Assembly (NCBI GenBank): GCA_002746895.1
Contig: PDRT01000020.1
Span: forward strand, 1-32,625
Source: Thiothrix nivea
GTDB taxonomy: Bacteria > Pseudomonadota > Gammaproteobacteria > Thiotrichales > Thiotrichaceae
Direction: 5' to 3'
Length of the DNA: 32,625 nt
A model generated the notes under the pieces. It was not told the origin of the DNA and ran no database searches. It was given only the letters and a program-made list of their open reading frames with translations. Positions within the stretch are counted from its first letter, which is position 1. Each line of letters starts with the position of its first letter. Below are positions 24,674 through 32,625 of this stretch, piece after piece. The position numbers were made by a program, and so were the translations under genes.

Positions 24674-25906
24674 ATGAGGAAAAGTTTACGCCGTATGCTG
24701 GATAAACTTGAGCCAACGTTCTCAAGTGGCGGCAAGTACGAAAAATTCTATAGCCTGTACGAAATGGTGGATACGCTGCTGTTCAGTCCGCCGAACCGTA
24801 CTGCGGCGGCACCGCATGTGCGCGATGCACTGGATCTGAAACGGGTGATGGGCTATGTCTGGATGGCCACCTTTCCGATTATGTTTATGGCCTGTTTTAA
24901 TACAGGTTATCAGGCCAACACAGCAATGGCTGCGATGGGGATCACCGAGCTGGATACCTGGCGTGGAGTGATCATGAATCTGCTCGGTTACAGTCCGGGT
25001 AATTTCTTCAGTAACCTTGTTCACGGCCTGCTGTATTTTGTGCCCATCTACATGGTGACCTTTATTGCCGGTGGTATCGCCGAAGTGGTGTTCGCCATGG
25101 TGCGCGGTCATGAAGTGAATGAGGGTTTCTTTGTAACCTCGATTCTGTATACCCTGACCTTGCCGCCGACCACACCGTTGTGGATGGTGGTACTGGGCAT
25201 CTGGTTCGGCATTATTCTGGGCAAGGAAGTCTTTGGTGGTACCGGGAAAAACTTTGTCAATCCGGCACTGGCGGGGCGTGCCTTCCTGTATTTTGCCTAT
25301 CCGGCGTATATGTCTGGCGATGCGGTCTGGGTTGCTGTCGATGGCTATACCGGTGCTACAGCCCTGTCCAGCGCGGCTGCCAATGGCATTCCGGCGGTGA
25401 TTGATAGCGGAATCAGCTGGTGGGATTCATTTATTGGTCTGGTACCGGGCTCAATCGGTGAGACTTCGACGCTGGCCATTCTGCTTGGTGGCAGCTTCCT
25501 GCTGTTTGCCCGTATTGCCAGCTGGCGCATTGTTGCCGGAGTGATGATCGGTATGTTCGGCACCTCATTATTATTCAATATGCTGGGGTTGTCCGGTGAA
25601 CATAATCCGATGTTCAGTGTGCCCTGGTACTGGCACCTGACGATGGGCGGTTTTGCCTTTGGTATGATGTTTATGGCAACCGACCCGGTAACGGCATCAC
25701 ATACTAATACCGGGCGCTGGTATTTCGGTCTATTGATCGGTGTAATGACCGTGATGATCCGGGTGATTAATCCGGCGTTTCCGGAGGGTATTATGCTGGC
25801 GATTCTGTTCGCAAATATCTTTGCGCCGTTAATTGACCACTTTGTGGTGCAGGCGAATATTAAACGTCGTAAGCAGCGTCTGGCTGCTAGCGGAGGTGCC
25901 TCATGA
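24674..25906 (+). CDS. nqrB: Na+-translocating NADH:quinone reductase subunit B
   Basis: I placed the start at ATG 24674 (MRKSLRRMLDKLEPTF), giving 410 residues, because AAGGAGAG lies 5 nt before it. An upstream frame start at 24641 overlaps nqrA. The protein has about ten membrane segments and binds FMN covalently: the flavinylation motif TGAT is at 226-229, with Thr229 the acceptor. It also binds riboflavin in known complexes and carries a main part of the sodium channel. The conserved GGTGKNFVNPALAGRAFL segment is present. Its stop overlaps nqrC by 4 nt. Confidence 0.97.
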   Translation: MRKSLRRMLDKLEPTFSSGGKYEKFYSLYEMVDTLLFSPPNRTAAAPHVRDALDLKRVMGYVWMATFPIMFMACFNTGYQANTAMAAMGITELDTWRGVIMNLLGYSPGNFFSNLVHGLLYFVPIYMVTFIAGGIAEVVFAMVRGHEVNEGFFVTSILYTLTLPPTTPLWMVVLGIWFGIILGKEVFGGTGKNFVNPALAGRAFLYFAYPAYMSGDAVWVAVDGYTGATALSSAAANGIPAVIDSGISWWDSFIGLVPGSIGETSTLAILLGGSFLLFARIASWRIVAGVMIGMFGTSLLFNMLGLSGEHNPMFSVPWYWHLTMGGFAFGMMFMATDPVTASHTNTGRWYFGLLIGVMTVMIRVINPAFPEGIMLAILFANIFAPLIDHFVVQANIKRRKQRLAASGGAS

Positions 25907-26694
25907 GTCTGATTAAAGACTTTCTGGACATGCCGAATGACAGCATGAAAAAGACCCTGATGGTGGCTACTTTATTGTGCCTGATCTGTTCGGTGCTGGT
26001 TTCGGGGGCAGCCGTTGTGCTGAAGCCGGTGCAGGATGCCAATAAGGCACTGGATAAAAAGCGCAATATTCTGCAGATTGCCGGACTGATGGAAAAAGGC
26101 AAAACGGTTGACGAGCTGTTTGCACAGATTGAGCCAAAAGTGGTTGATCTGGCAACGGGGGATTATGTCTCAGAAATTGATCCGGCGACCTTTGATGCCC
26201 GTGCGGCGGCGGTTGACCCTCAGCAGAATGTGGTACTGTCAAAGGAACAGGATATTGCTTCGATTAAGCGTCGTGCCAAGTATGCCACGGTTTATCTGGT
26301 ACGTGATGCAGCGGATAAGGTGGAGAAAATTATTCTGCCGGTCAATGGGTATGGCCTCTGGTCAACCCTGTATGGCTTTATGTCATTGAGCAGTGATGCG
26401 AATACGATCACCGGCTTTGGTTTTTATGAGCATGCTGAAACCCCCGGTCTGGGGGGCGAAGTGGATAACCCGAGCTGGAAAGCACAGTGGTCCGGTAAAA
26501 AATTATTTAATCCGCAGGGGAATTTTTCACTGGATATTGTTAAAAGTGCAGCGCCGGACAGCGAGTATCAGGTTGATGCACTGTCAGGAGCGACATTGAC
26601 CAGTAATGGTGTGGAAAATCTGGTGCGTTTCTGGGTTGGCGAAAACGGTTTTGGCCCCTATCTGCAAAAAATACGTCGCGGAGGTAAGTCATGA
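25903..26694 (+). CDS. nqrC: Na+-translocating NADH:quinone reductase subunit C
   Basis: A 263-residue protein with one N-terminal membrane segment (about 17-40) and a periplasmic FMN-binding domain. The covalent FMN site is Thr231 in DALSGAT (SGAT at 228-231). The conserved [10 protein letters not shown] and [11 protein letters not shown] segments are intact. It passes electrons between the flavins of the complex. It is coupled by ATGA overlaps to both nqrB and nqrD. Flavinylation requires ApbE, which is not encoded in this operon. Confidence 0.97.
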   Translation: MSLIKDFLDMPNDSMKKTLMVATLLCLICSVLVSGAAVVLKPVQDANKALDKKRNILQIAGLMEKGKTVDELFAQIEPKVVDLATGDYVSEIDPATFDARAAAVDPQQNVVLSKEQDIASIKRRAKYATVYLVRDAADKVEKIILPVNGYGLWSTLYGFMSLSSDANTITGFGFYEHAETPGLGGEVDNPSWKAQWSGKKLFNPQGNFSLDIVKSAAPDSEYQVDALSGATLTSNGVENLVRFWVGENGFGPYLQKIRRGGKS

Positions 26695-27350
26695 GTGAAG
26701 CACGTAAGGTTTTAGTGGATCCATTAGTGGATAACAACCCGATTACCTTGCAGATTCTGGGTATCTGTTCTGCGTTGGCGGTTACCAGTTCATTAAAAAA
26801 TGCACTGTTAATGGCAGTGGCGCTGACGGCGGTTGTTGCATTTTCCAATGCCTCTATTTCTGCCATCCGTAACCATATCCCCGGCAATATCCGTATTATT
26901 GTGCAGATGACGATTATTGCCTCACTGGTCATTGTGGTGGATCAGGTGATGCAGGCGTATGCCTATGATACGGCCAAACAGTTGTCGGTATTTGTGGGCC
27001 TGATTATTACCAACTGTATCGTCATGGGCCGTGCCGAAGCCTACGCCATGAAAAACGGGGTCGGCATGAGCTTCCTGGATGGTATCGGTAATGGTCTGGG
27101 TTACAGCCTGTTGCTGATTGTTGTCGCTGTATTCCGGGAACTGTTTGGTTCCGGTACGCTGCTGGGTTATGAAATTTTCAAGTTGACCAAAAACGGTGGC
27201 TGGTATGAGCCGAATGGCCTGATGCTATTGCCGCCGAGTGCCTTTTTCATTATTGGCTTGCTGATTTGGGCGATTCGTGTCTGGAAGCCTGAGCAGGTGG
27301 AAAAACCGGATTTCAAGATTCATGAACAACACGCCCTGGGCGATCGCTAA
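26691..27350 (+). CDS. nqrD: Na+-translocating NADH:quinone reductase subunit D
   Basis: A 219-residue six-helix membrane subunit with the family sequence around [20 protein letters not shown] and [17 protein letters not shown]. The cysteines in GICS and TNC supply ligands, together with NqrE, for the intramembrane iron centre. It overlaps nqrC by 4 nt (ATGA), with a GGAGG RBS before the start. The length matches other NqrD proteins (about 210). Confidence 0.97.
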   Translation: MSEARKVLVDPLVDNNPITLQILGICSALAVTSSLKNALLMAVALTAVVAFSNASISAIRNHIPGNIRIIVQMTIIASLVIVVDQVMQAYAYDTAKQLSVFVGLIITNCIVMGRAEAYAMKNGVGMSFLDGIGNGLGYSLLLIVVAVFRELFGSGTLLGYEIFKLTKNGGWYEPNGLMLLPPSAFFIIGLLIWAIRVWKPEQVEKPDFKIHEQHALGDR

Positions 27351-27365
27351 CAGGAGAGCATGACA

Positions 27366-27962
27366 ATGGAAGCGATGCTAAGTTTATTTTTCAAGGCGGT
27401 GTTCGTTGAGAACATGGCACTCACTTTCTTCCTCGGGATGTGTACCTTTATCGCCATCTCGAAGAAAATCAGCACAGCCATCGGTTTGGGGGTGGCGGTC
27501 ATGGTGGTACAGGTGATTACGGTACCGGCCAATAACCTGATTCTTAACCTGTTCCTGAAAGAAAATGTACTGCTGGACGGGGTGGATCTGCGCTTTCTGG
27601 GCCTGATCAGCTATATCGGTGTGATTGCGGCAATGGTACAGATTCTGGAAATGTTTCTGGATAAATTTGTACCAGCGTTATACAACGCGCTGGGCGTATT
27701 TTTGCCGCTGATTACGGTGAATTGCGCCATTCTGGGTGGCTCATTGTTTATGGTGGAGCGTGATTACACCTTCGGTGAGTCGGTTGTCTATGGTCTTGGC
27801 AGTGGCTTTGGCTGGGCATTGGCGATTGTTGCTCTGGCCGGGGTACGGGAAAAACTGAAATACAGTGATGTACCGGAGGGTCTGCAGGGACTGGGCATTA
27901 TCTTTATTACCGTAGGTCTGATGTCGCTGGGTTTCATGGCATTTTCCGGTATTCAGTTATAA
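27366..27962 (+). CDS. nqrE: Na+-translocating NADH:quinone reductase subunit E
   Basis: I chose ATG 27366 ([19 protein letters not shown]), giving 198 residues, the usual NqrE length. The AGGAG at 27352-27356 is 9 nt from it, but only 3 nt from the alternative ATG at 27360. The protein is a six-helix membrane subunit, inverted relative to NqrD. FLGMCTF and VNCAILGG carry the cysteines that bind the shared iron centre. Confidence 0.96.
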   Translation: MEAMLSLFFKAVFVENMALTFFLGMCTFIAISKKISTAIGLGVAVMVVQVITVPANNLILNLFLKENVLLDGVDLRFLGLISYIGVIAAMVQILEMFLDKFVPALYNALGVFLPLITVNCAILGGSLFMVERDYTFGESVVYGLGSGFGWALAIVALAGVREKLKYSDVPEGLQGLGIIFITVGLMSLGFMAFSGIQL

Positions 27963-27978
27963 GGGCAGGGAGTTTGAC

Positions 27979-29199
27979 ATGACAACGGTATTTTTAGGCG
28001 TACTACTGTTTACGCTCATTGTGCTGGCATTGGTGGGGGTTATTTTATTTGCCCGCTCCAAACTGGTCGCGACCGGGAATGTGAATATTCTCGTCAATGG
28101 TGAGGAGAATCTCGAAGTCGCACCCGGTGGTAAGCTGCTGGGGGCGCTGGCTGATAAGGGTTTGTTTATATCCTCTGCCTGTGGAGGAGGGGGTACCTGC
28201 GCACAATGCAAGGTGAAGGTACTGGACGGCGGGGGCTCCCTGCTGCCGACTGAAGAGGCCCATATTAATCGCCGCGAGGCCGCTGAAGGTGAGCGGCTGG
28301 CTTGTCAGGTGGCGGTGAAGCAGGATATGAAAGTCGAGGTTCCGGAAGAAGTCTTCGGTGTGAAGAAATGGGAATGCACCGTTCGTTCCAATGAAAACCG
28401 GGCTACCTTTATCAAGGAGCTGGTACTGGAATTGCCGGAAGGTGAGAAAATTGATTTTCGTGCCGGTGGTTATATCCAGATTGAATGTCCGGCCCATGAT
28501 CTGAAATATTCGGAGTTTGATATTCCGGAAGAATATCGTGGTGACTGGGATGAGTACAAAATGTGGGATATTGAGTCTCATGTGAGGGAACCGGTTGTCC
28601 GTGCCTACTCCATGGCAAATTATCCGGAAGAAGACGATATTGTAATGTTGAATGTACGTATTGCCTCACCCCCACCGGGAACAGACTATCCGGCGGGGCA
28701 GATGTCTTCGTATATCTTTAACCTCAAGCCGGGTGACAAAGTGACGGTATCTGGGCCGTTTGGTGAGTTTTTTGCCCGTAAGACGAAGAATGAAATGGTC
28801 TTTGTGGGTGGTGGTGCCGGTATGGCGCCGATGCGCTCGCATATTTATGATCAGTTGCGTCGCATTAAGGAAACCGGGCGCAAGATGACCTTCTGGTATG
28901 GTGCGCGTAGCCTGCGTGAAGCCTTTTACATTGAGGAATTTGACCAGCTGGCAGCAGAAAACCCGAATTTCGAATGGCATATGGGGTTGTCTGATCCGCT
29001 GCCGGAAGATAACTGGAAGGGGTATACCGGGTTTATTCACAATGTTTTGCTGGAAAATTATTTGAAAGATCATCCGGCTCCGGAAGAATGTGAATACTAT
29101 CTGTGTGGGCCGCCGATGATGAACTCATCGGTGATTCAGATGCTGATTGATCTGGGTGTAGAGCCGGAAAATATTATGCTGGATGATTTTGGCGGTTAA
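27979..29199 (+). CDS. nqrF: Na+-translocating NADH:quinone reductase subunit F
   Basis: At 406 residues it is almost the same length as Vibrio NqrF. It has an N-terminal membrane helix (about 4-25), then a 2Fe-2S ferredoxin domain with Cys68, Cys74, Cys77 and Cys109. An FAD-binding ferredoxin-reductase domain follows ([11 protein letters not shown]), then an NADH-binding domain with [13 protein letters not shown] and a CGPPMMNSS motif. The C-terminus DDFGG is conserved. This is the NADH-oxidising entry point of the pump. An AGGGAG RBS precedes ATG 27979. Confidence 0.97.
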   Translation: MTTVFLGVLLFTLIVLALVGVILFARSKLVATGNVNILVNGEENLEVAPGGKLLGALADKGLFISSACGGGGTCAQCKVKVLDGGGSLLPTEEAHINRREAAEGERLACQVAVKQDMKVEVPEEVFGVKKWECTVRSNENRATFIKELVLELPEGEKIDFRAGGYIQIECPAHDLKYSEFDIPEEYRGDWDEYKMWDIESHVREPVVRAYSMANYPEEDDIVMLNVRIASPPPGTDYPAGQMSSYIFNLKPGDKVTVSGPFGEFFARKTKNEMVFVGGGAGMAPMRSHIYDQLRRIKETGRKMTFWYGARSLREAFYIEEFDQLAAENPNFEWHMGLSDPLPEDNWKGYTGFIHNVLLENYLKDHPAPEECEYYLCGPPMMNSSVIQMLIDLGVEPENIMLDDFGG

Positions 29200-29249
29200 T
29201 TTCTGGCCTAAAATGGTTTTGCCCAGAATAGACTGAGACATAAAAAAAT

Positions 29250-29268
29250 GGGGTGCAAAATGCACCCC
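29250..29268. terminator. Perfect 8-bp hairpin after nqrF
   Basis: GGGGTGCA and TGCACCCC flank an AAA loop, 51 nt after the nqrF stop. On the + strand no T-run follows (taaaccgc). On the - strand a T-run does follow (29248-29242), so as an intrinsic terminator it reads best for leftward transcripts. It may instead act as a 3'-end stabilising stem or as part of a structured leader for nqrM. Confidence 0.45.
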
Positions 29269-29284
29269 TAAACCGCTAGGAGGA

Positions 29285-29338
29285 GATCAGGATATTGCCT
29301 GATCGGTTCCGATTATAGGATTGTTGCGGCGCACAATC
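29285..29338. other. Two more hairpins in the nqrF-nqrM gap
   Basis: GATCAGG (29285-29291) pairs with CCTGATC (29298-29304) around a 6-base loop. GATTGT (29319-29324) pairs with ACAATC (29333-29338) around a GC-rich 8-base loop, TGCGGCGC. An AGGAGGAG sequence at about 29279-29285 resembles a strong ribosome-binding site, but no start codon follows. The rest of the 198-bp gap contains no reading frame of note. Confidence 0.4.
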
Positions 29339-29397
29339 AAGTGGGATTTCCGTCAAGTTTTATTGAGTGTCCCTTTGCTTAATTAAAAAGGTGTAAA

Positions 29398-29643
29398 ATG
29401 CAGGTTTTTTTTCTGACATTTATTATTTTTGCTCTGGCAATGTTGGGGTTGGCAGTTGGCTGGCTGTTTAGTCAGAAAACCCTGAAAGGCAGTTGTGGCG
29501 GGGTGTCTGCGTTACCTGGAATGGAAGATCATCAGTGTTCCTGTTCCGCGCCCTGTGAAAAGCGCAAGGAGCGGATGCGTAAAAATATACAAGCTGCACC
29601 ACGCACAGAAGCCACAGAAACCGTGGTAGAATTTAAGGTGTAA
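29398..29643 (+). CDS. nqrM: Na+-NQR maturation protein NqrM (DUF539)
   Basis: An 81-residue protein with one N-terminal membrane helix (about 2-24) and the NqrM cysteine pattern GSCGG near residue 32, then CSCSAPC near 47-53. NqrM is needed to insert iron between NqrD and NqrE. It normally sits at the end of the nqr operon, often after apbE. Here apbE is absent and a 198-bp hairpin-rich gap separates it from nqrF. The ATG follows AAGGTG (29389-29394), which can serve as an RBS. Confidence 0.93.
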   Translation: MQVFFLTFIIFALAMLGLAVGWLFSQKTLKGSCGGVSALPGMEDHQCSCSAPCEKRKERMRKNIQAAPRTEATETVVEFKV

Positions 29644-29679
29644 AAAAAGATTTTTTTAATCTTCCCGGAGAAAAATATT

Positions 29680-30096
29680 ATGCCCGCACCGCCCTTACAA
29701 GTACGTTATTACATGTCCCCCCGTTTTGCCACGATTGGGGAAGGACAGGCGGTCAGTGAAGCAATCAGCCTGTTTACTGAACGGAATTTATTTGGTGCTG
29801 CGGTGCTGGATAATCTGGGCAATATGGTTGGTGTTTTATCAGTAACCGATTGTATCGGCGAGGCCATTAATGAAGGTTTTGATGCCGGGTCCAACCGTAA
29901 GGTCAGGGTGCTGATGTCGAAAGATGTACGCTCTGTGGACATTGATGACAATATTCTGGATGTGGCAAAAATGTTTATGGAGCAGCCTTACCGGCGCTAT
30001 CCGGTTATGGATGACAACCGTGTTGTCGGGGTTATTACCCGTCTTGAAGTCCTTAAAGCCCTGTCGAAAATCGGCCATGCCGGTGTTGCCGTCTAG
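29680..30096 (+). CDS. Two-CBS-domain protein
   Basis: A 138-residue stand-alone Bateman module. The first CBS motif runs from YYMSPRFATIGEGQAVSEA to GVLSVTDCIGEA. The second runs from VLMSKDVRSVDIDDNILDV to GVITRLEVLKAL. CBS pairs sense adenine nucleotides or similar ligands, and stand-alone members act on unidentified partners. A GGAGA RBS (29665-29669) precedes the ATG. It lies 36 nt after nqrM on the same strand, so it may be co-transcribed with it. No fused enzyme or channel domain is present. Confidence 0.92.
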   Translation: MPAPPLQVRYYMSPRFATIGEGQAVSEAISLFTERNLFGAAVLDNLGNMVGVLSVTDCIGEAINEGFDAGSNRKVRVLMSKDVRSVDIDDNILDVAKMFMEQPYRRYPVMDDNRVVGVITRLEVLKALSKIGHAGVAV

Positions 30097-30140
30097 GTGG
30101 ATGTTGGAAGCTGCAGTATTACTGCAAGCGTGCTCTGGTT

Positions 30141-30950
30141 ATGCCTGAGTTACCTGAGGTTGAAACCACCCGCAGAGGTATAGAGCCGCACATTTGTGGC
30201 CGCAGAATCCGTGAAATTATTGTCCGGCAGCCCAGATTGCGCTGGCCGATACCGGTTGAAATTCAGCAATTGGTCGGGGCGCAGGTGACTGAAGTCAGGC
30301 GTAGAGGCAAATATTTACTGCTGGAAACGACACAGGGTACCGGGTTGATCCATCTCGGTATGTCGGGGAGTTTGCGCATTACCGAGTGTTCCACGGCAGT
30401 GGAAAAGCATGATCATGTCGATATGATATTCAGTCATGGCAAGGTGCTGCGGTTACGTGATCCGCGCCGCTTTGGTGCTGTATTGTGGGCAGGTTGTGGT
30501 GAACTGCATCCATTGCTGAGTCAGCTGGGGCCGGAGCCACTGAGTGATGATTTCAGTGGTGAGTATCTTTATGAAAAATCCCGTAACCGCCGTCTTAATG
30601 TCAAGGCGCTGATTATGGATGCACATATTGTAGTGGGTGTGGGTAATATTTATGCCAACGAAGCCTTGTTTGCTGCCCGGATTGATCCTCGGCGTCCGGC
30701 AGGAGAGCTTATGCTGGCGGAATATATGAGTCTGGTGGCCGCAATAAAAACAGTGTTACTAAAAGCACTTGAACAGGGCGGTACAACACTGCGTGATTTT
30801 GTACGGGAAGACGGGCAGACCGGTTATTTCCAGATTAGCCTGAATGTTTACGGGCGTTCTAATGAACTCTGTCTGTCCTGTGGCACACTGTTACAGCAAC
30901 TCAGGCAATCACAGCGTTCCACCTGGTTTTGTCCACATTGCCAGCACTAA
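30141..30950 (+). CDS. mutM: Formamidopyrimidine-DNA glycosylase (MutM/Fpg)
   Basis: A 269-residue enzyme starting MPELPEVETTRRGI, with the catalytic N-terminal Pro and Glu of Fpg. It has a helix-two-turn-helix region (VVGVGNIYANEALF) and a C-terminal zinc finger of the pattern C-x2-C-x16-C-x2-C (CLSC ... CPHC). It removes 8-oxoguanine and other oxidised purines and nicks the DNA. The usual length is about 270. It starts 44 nt after the CBS protein and converges with the small membrane protein gene 7 nt beyond its stop. Confidence 0.97.
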   Translation: MPELPEVETTRRGIEPHICGRRIREIIVRQPRLRWPIPVEIQQLVGAQVTEVRRRGKYLLLETTQGTGLIHLGMSGSLRITECSTAVEKHDHVDMIFSHGKVLRLRDPRRFGAVLWAGCGELHPLLSQLGPEPLSDDFSGEYLYEKSRNRRLNVKALIMDAHIVVGVGNIYANEALFAARIDPRRPAGELMLAEYMSLVAAIKTVLLKALEQGGTTLRDFVREDGQTGYFQISLNVYGRSNELCLSCGTLLQQLRQSQRSTWFCPHCQH

Positions 30951-30957
30951 AACCGGA

Positions 30958-31149
30958 TTATTCGTAATAATGAGCATGAGGCCGTTTGGCTTCGGCCTGT
31001 TCCAGTACGCCGCTCAGCATCAGTTCACGCAGTACCTGACGACGTACACCCCGTTCAATACCCGCACTAATCCCCACTTTGTAAAAAGCATAACAGGGTA
31101 TGCTGATAATCACCACACCGATTAAAAAGTAGATAAACAGATCCAGCAT
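30958..31149 (-). CDS. Small single-helix membrane protein, unknown function
   Basis: A 63-residue protein: one hydrophobic helix at about 4-24 (MLDLFIYFLIGVVIISIPCY), then a basic stretch with GIERGVRRQVLRELMLSGVLEQAEAK. A GGAG sequence lies 8 nt before the ATG on the minus strand. I do not recognise the family. It ends 7 bp from the mutM stop. The good RBS and typical membrane-plus-basic topology make it more credible than other short frames. Confidence 0.6.
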   Translation of the reverse strand: MLDLFIYFLIGVVIISIPCYAFYKVGISAGIERGVRRQVLRELMLSGVLEQAEAKRPHAHYYE

Positions 31150-31280
31150 GCCGAGGTCTCCAGAGCCTTATTATTATTTTTACTAGATTACTTGGATGAT
31201 CCTGAATGGAAAATTTACTGTTGTAACGCACCAGGGCAATTAGGCATGAATATTAATCTGATCGATGAATGCCCGATATT

Positions 31281-32444
31281 TCAAGGTATTGCACTGATTT
31301 GTGACTCATGAATCAACCCCCAGCGTTTGTTCCCACAGGCCCGCGTCGGATACCACTGGTCACCATCCCGTTCACGTACTGCCTCATTATAAACCGTGAT
31401 TGTCTGCTGCTGACGGATCTGACAGATAATATCGCCGTTCGGGGTGGCACGGACATTGGTGGGCGGGTCAAACACGTTTACCTGGTGTAAAAGATTGGAC
31501 GGGATACGCGTCAGCGCGGTAATACGTTGCTGATAATAACGCCGGATGCACTGGGTGGTTTGTCCCTGATTCGACGGGTTGAAGCAATGCTGGCGGATGT
31601 AACGGTCACGCTGTTTCAGCCAGTCTTTCTGGTGTTCTTCCAGGGTTTGTTGTGCCGAAGGTGGCAGTTGAGCAATGGTTTTGTTGAACGTGTGGTTGAG
31701 TGCCAGATCAATATTGCGGGTTTCATCGTCGTTGCAGATTGCATCTTCGACATCAGTGCTTGCCTTGCGGCAGTCGAAACCGGCGGGTGCCGTGGCGTTT
31801 ACATTCAACGGTGTGTTTTGCGTATGGTCCGGTGCTGTATGAGGAGTGAGCCAGTAGTATAAGGCCCCGATACCCAGCAGCAAGGTAACAGCCGGTAGTA
31901 TCCGGAGTAAGGGTTGTTTGTTGATGGTTTGTGCAGTTGGCGGCACCGTGTCAGTCGGTGGTTGCCGGTCTGGATGGCCCGGTTTGCCCAGATGAGCTTC
32001 CAGTGCTGCGGTCAGATCGGCAATACCATGTTTGTAATATTTATTGTCCAGCTCCAGTGCCTGGCGGCGGGACAGCGGTTTCAGATTATCCGGCAGGTCA
32101 TTTTCACCTGGCATAGCCGCCCCATTGACCAGTACCGGAATAATATCAAAGTTGTCCTTGATCGCTCTGGCGACTTCCAGCCGTACAAAATCATCGGGAT
32201 TGTCCAAGCGTCGTTCACCCTGACTGTCGCGGATGTTCAGCCATTGTGGACCGATCACCACCAGCATCATGGTACAGTCCTGCAGGTTCCGGTTCATCAT
32301 GCTGACAAAATCGGTGCCCAGTGGAATGTCATCCACATCCATAAAGATCTGTTCCTGGCCGAAATGTTGTGCCAGTTCGTTATATAAAGCACGGACATAA
32401 CCGGCACTGTCCTGCCGACGGTAGCTGATAAAGACTTTTCCCAA
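31281..32444 (-). CDS. Membrane TIR-domain protein with LprI-like and SH3-like outer domains
   Basis: A 387-residue protein with an unusual order. Residues 1-150 form a TIR domain (VFISYRRQDSAGYVRAL, FMDVDDIPLGTDF, LVVIGPQWL); Glu90 in VRLEVARAI matches the catalytic glutamate of NAD-cleaving TIRs. A proline-rich linker leads to one membrane helix (about 178-199). Outside the membrane, residues 223-311 fit the LprI/DUF1311 lysozyme-inhibitor domain, with Cys225, Cys237, Cys287 and Cys299 and the LNHTFNK and HQKDWLKQRDRY patterns. Residues 325-383 look like a bacterial SH3 domain. The start is TTG 32444: an in-frame TAA lies two codons upstream and GGAGAGG ends 8 nt before it. It suggests a sensor of wall or envelope attack coupled to a cytoplasmic NADase (inference). 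A remnant IS66 transposase lies just upstream. Confidence 0.85.
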   Translation of the reverse strand: MGKVFISYRRQDSAGYVRALYNELAQHFGQEQIFMDVDDIPLGTDFVSMMNRNLQDCTMMLVVIGPQWLNIRDSQGERRLDNPDDFVRLEVARAIKDNFDIIPVLVNGAAMPGENDLPDNLKPLSRRQALELDNKYYKHGIADLTAALEAHLGKPGHPDRQPPTDTVPPTAQTINKQPLLRILPAVTLLLGIGALYYWLTPHTAPDHTQNTPLNVNATAPAGFDCRKASTDVEDAICNDDETRNIDLALNHTFNKTIAQLPPSAQQTLEEHQKDWLKQRDRYIRQHCFNPSNQGQTTQCIRRYYQQRITALTRIPSNLLHQVNVFDPPTNVRATPNGDIICQIRQQQTITVYNEAVRERDGDQWYPTRACGNKRWGLIHESQISAIP

Positions 32445-32510
32445 GATTTATTCCTCTCCAGTCTGTGTCTTCGGTACAGGTTCAGTATAGTTGATAAACC
32501 GTCTTTGTAA

Positions 32511-32625
32511 CTATTCAGCCCCCACTTTGACAAATGCAGGCCATTGTCCCTGAAAGAGCAGATTAAGCGCCTCAGAAGAAGACACGCTGTTTTTCCGACA
32601 GGTAGAAAGATAACTGCGGATACGG
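32511..32625 (-). mobile_element. C-terminal end of an IS66-type transposase, cut by the window edge
   Basis: On the minus strand an open frame runs in from the window edge and ends at TAG 32513-32511, giving 37 residues: RIRSYLSTCRKNSVSSSEAL followed by NLLFQGQWPAFVKVGAE. The (C)RIRSYLST-RK-x-EAL-x-LF-G order is the typical C-terminus of IS66 family transposases (DDE_Tnp_IS66). Whether the element is intact cannot be seen, and its terminal inverted repeat is not identified in the 66 bp before the TIR gene. Confidence 0.65.

Noticed and set aside
29642..29663. AAGATT-TTTTT-AATCTT hairpin after nqrM as a terminator
   Set aside because: The stem is only six mostly A/T pairs, without a T-run after it; it probably does not stop transcription.
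1..32625. tRNA genes, rRNA genes, CRISPR arrays, prophage
   Set aside because: I looked for cloverleaf-like segments, regular direct repeats and phage structural genes and saw none, though a covariance-model scan was not possible here.

Overview
The window looks like chromosomal DNA of a gammaproteobacterium. It carries a complete Na+-translocating NADH:quinone reductase operon with its NqrM maturation factor, mutM, an RfaH-type NusG paralogue and ABC-transporter-dependent (group 2) capsule genes. Base composition is near 50% GC with short intergenic gaps. A sulfur-oxidising or marine lineage such as the Thiotrichales would fit, but no rRNA or other marker here fixes the genus.

Left part (1-18.5 kb): a capsular polysaccharide and lipid-anchor locus in two convergent arms. 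The + arm encodes a right-handed beta-helix protein (cut by the window edge), a GT29 sialyltransferase-like glycosyltransferase, KpsC (two-module beta-Kdo transferase), a Uma2-family nuclease-fold protein, a 2583-residue type I PKS (KS-AT-DH-MT-ER-KR-ACP, no thioesterase), an alpha-oxoamine synthase and a formyltransferase. The - arm, read towards it, encodes RfaH, KpsS, a short-chain dehydrogenase and an LTA-synthase/sulfatase-like membrane transferase. PKS + oxoamine synthase + SDR + membrane sulfatase-fold enzyme + Kps protein closely recalls the rkp-1 region (rkpA, G, H, I, J) of Sinorhizobium, which is needed for K-antigen production and is thought to make a dedicated lipid. My reading is that the PKS builds an acyl chain, the oxoamine synthase releases it with an amino acid to give a sphingoid-like aminoketone, the SDR reduces the ketone, and the formyltransferase and LtaS-like enzyme decorate it. 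The formyltransferase and the GT29 enzyme are unexpected additions to that scheme.

Middle (19.2-23.3 kb): a three-gene Gld-type ABC exporter operon diverges from rfaH across an intergenic region with two TTGAC-containing palindromes. It is followed by a degraded Rhs core fragment, an AT-rich orphan small membrane protein and about 400 bp without a convincing gene.

Right part (23.3-32.6 kb): nqrABCDEF, a 198-bp hairpin-rich gap, nqrM, a CBS-pair protein, mutM, a small membrane protein, a protein with the unusual order TIR - transmembrane - LprI-like - SH3-like, and the last 37 codons of an IS66-type transposase at the window edge. No tRNA, rRNA or CRISPR array was seen.
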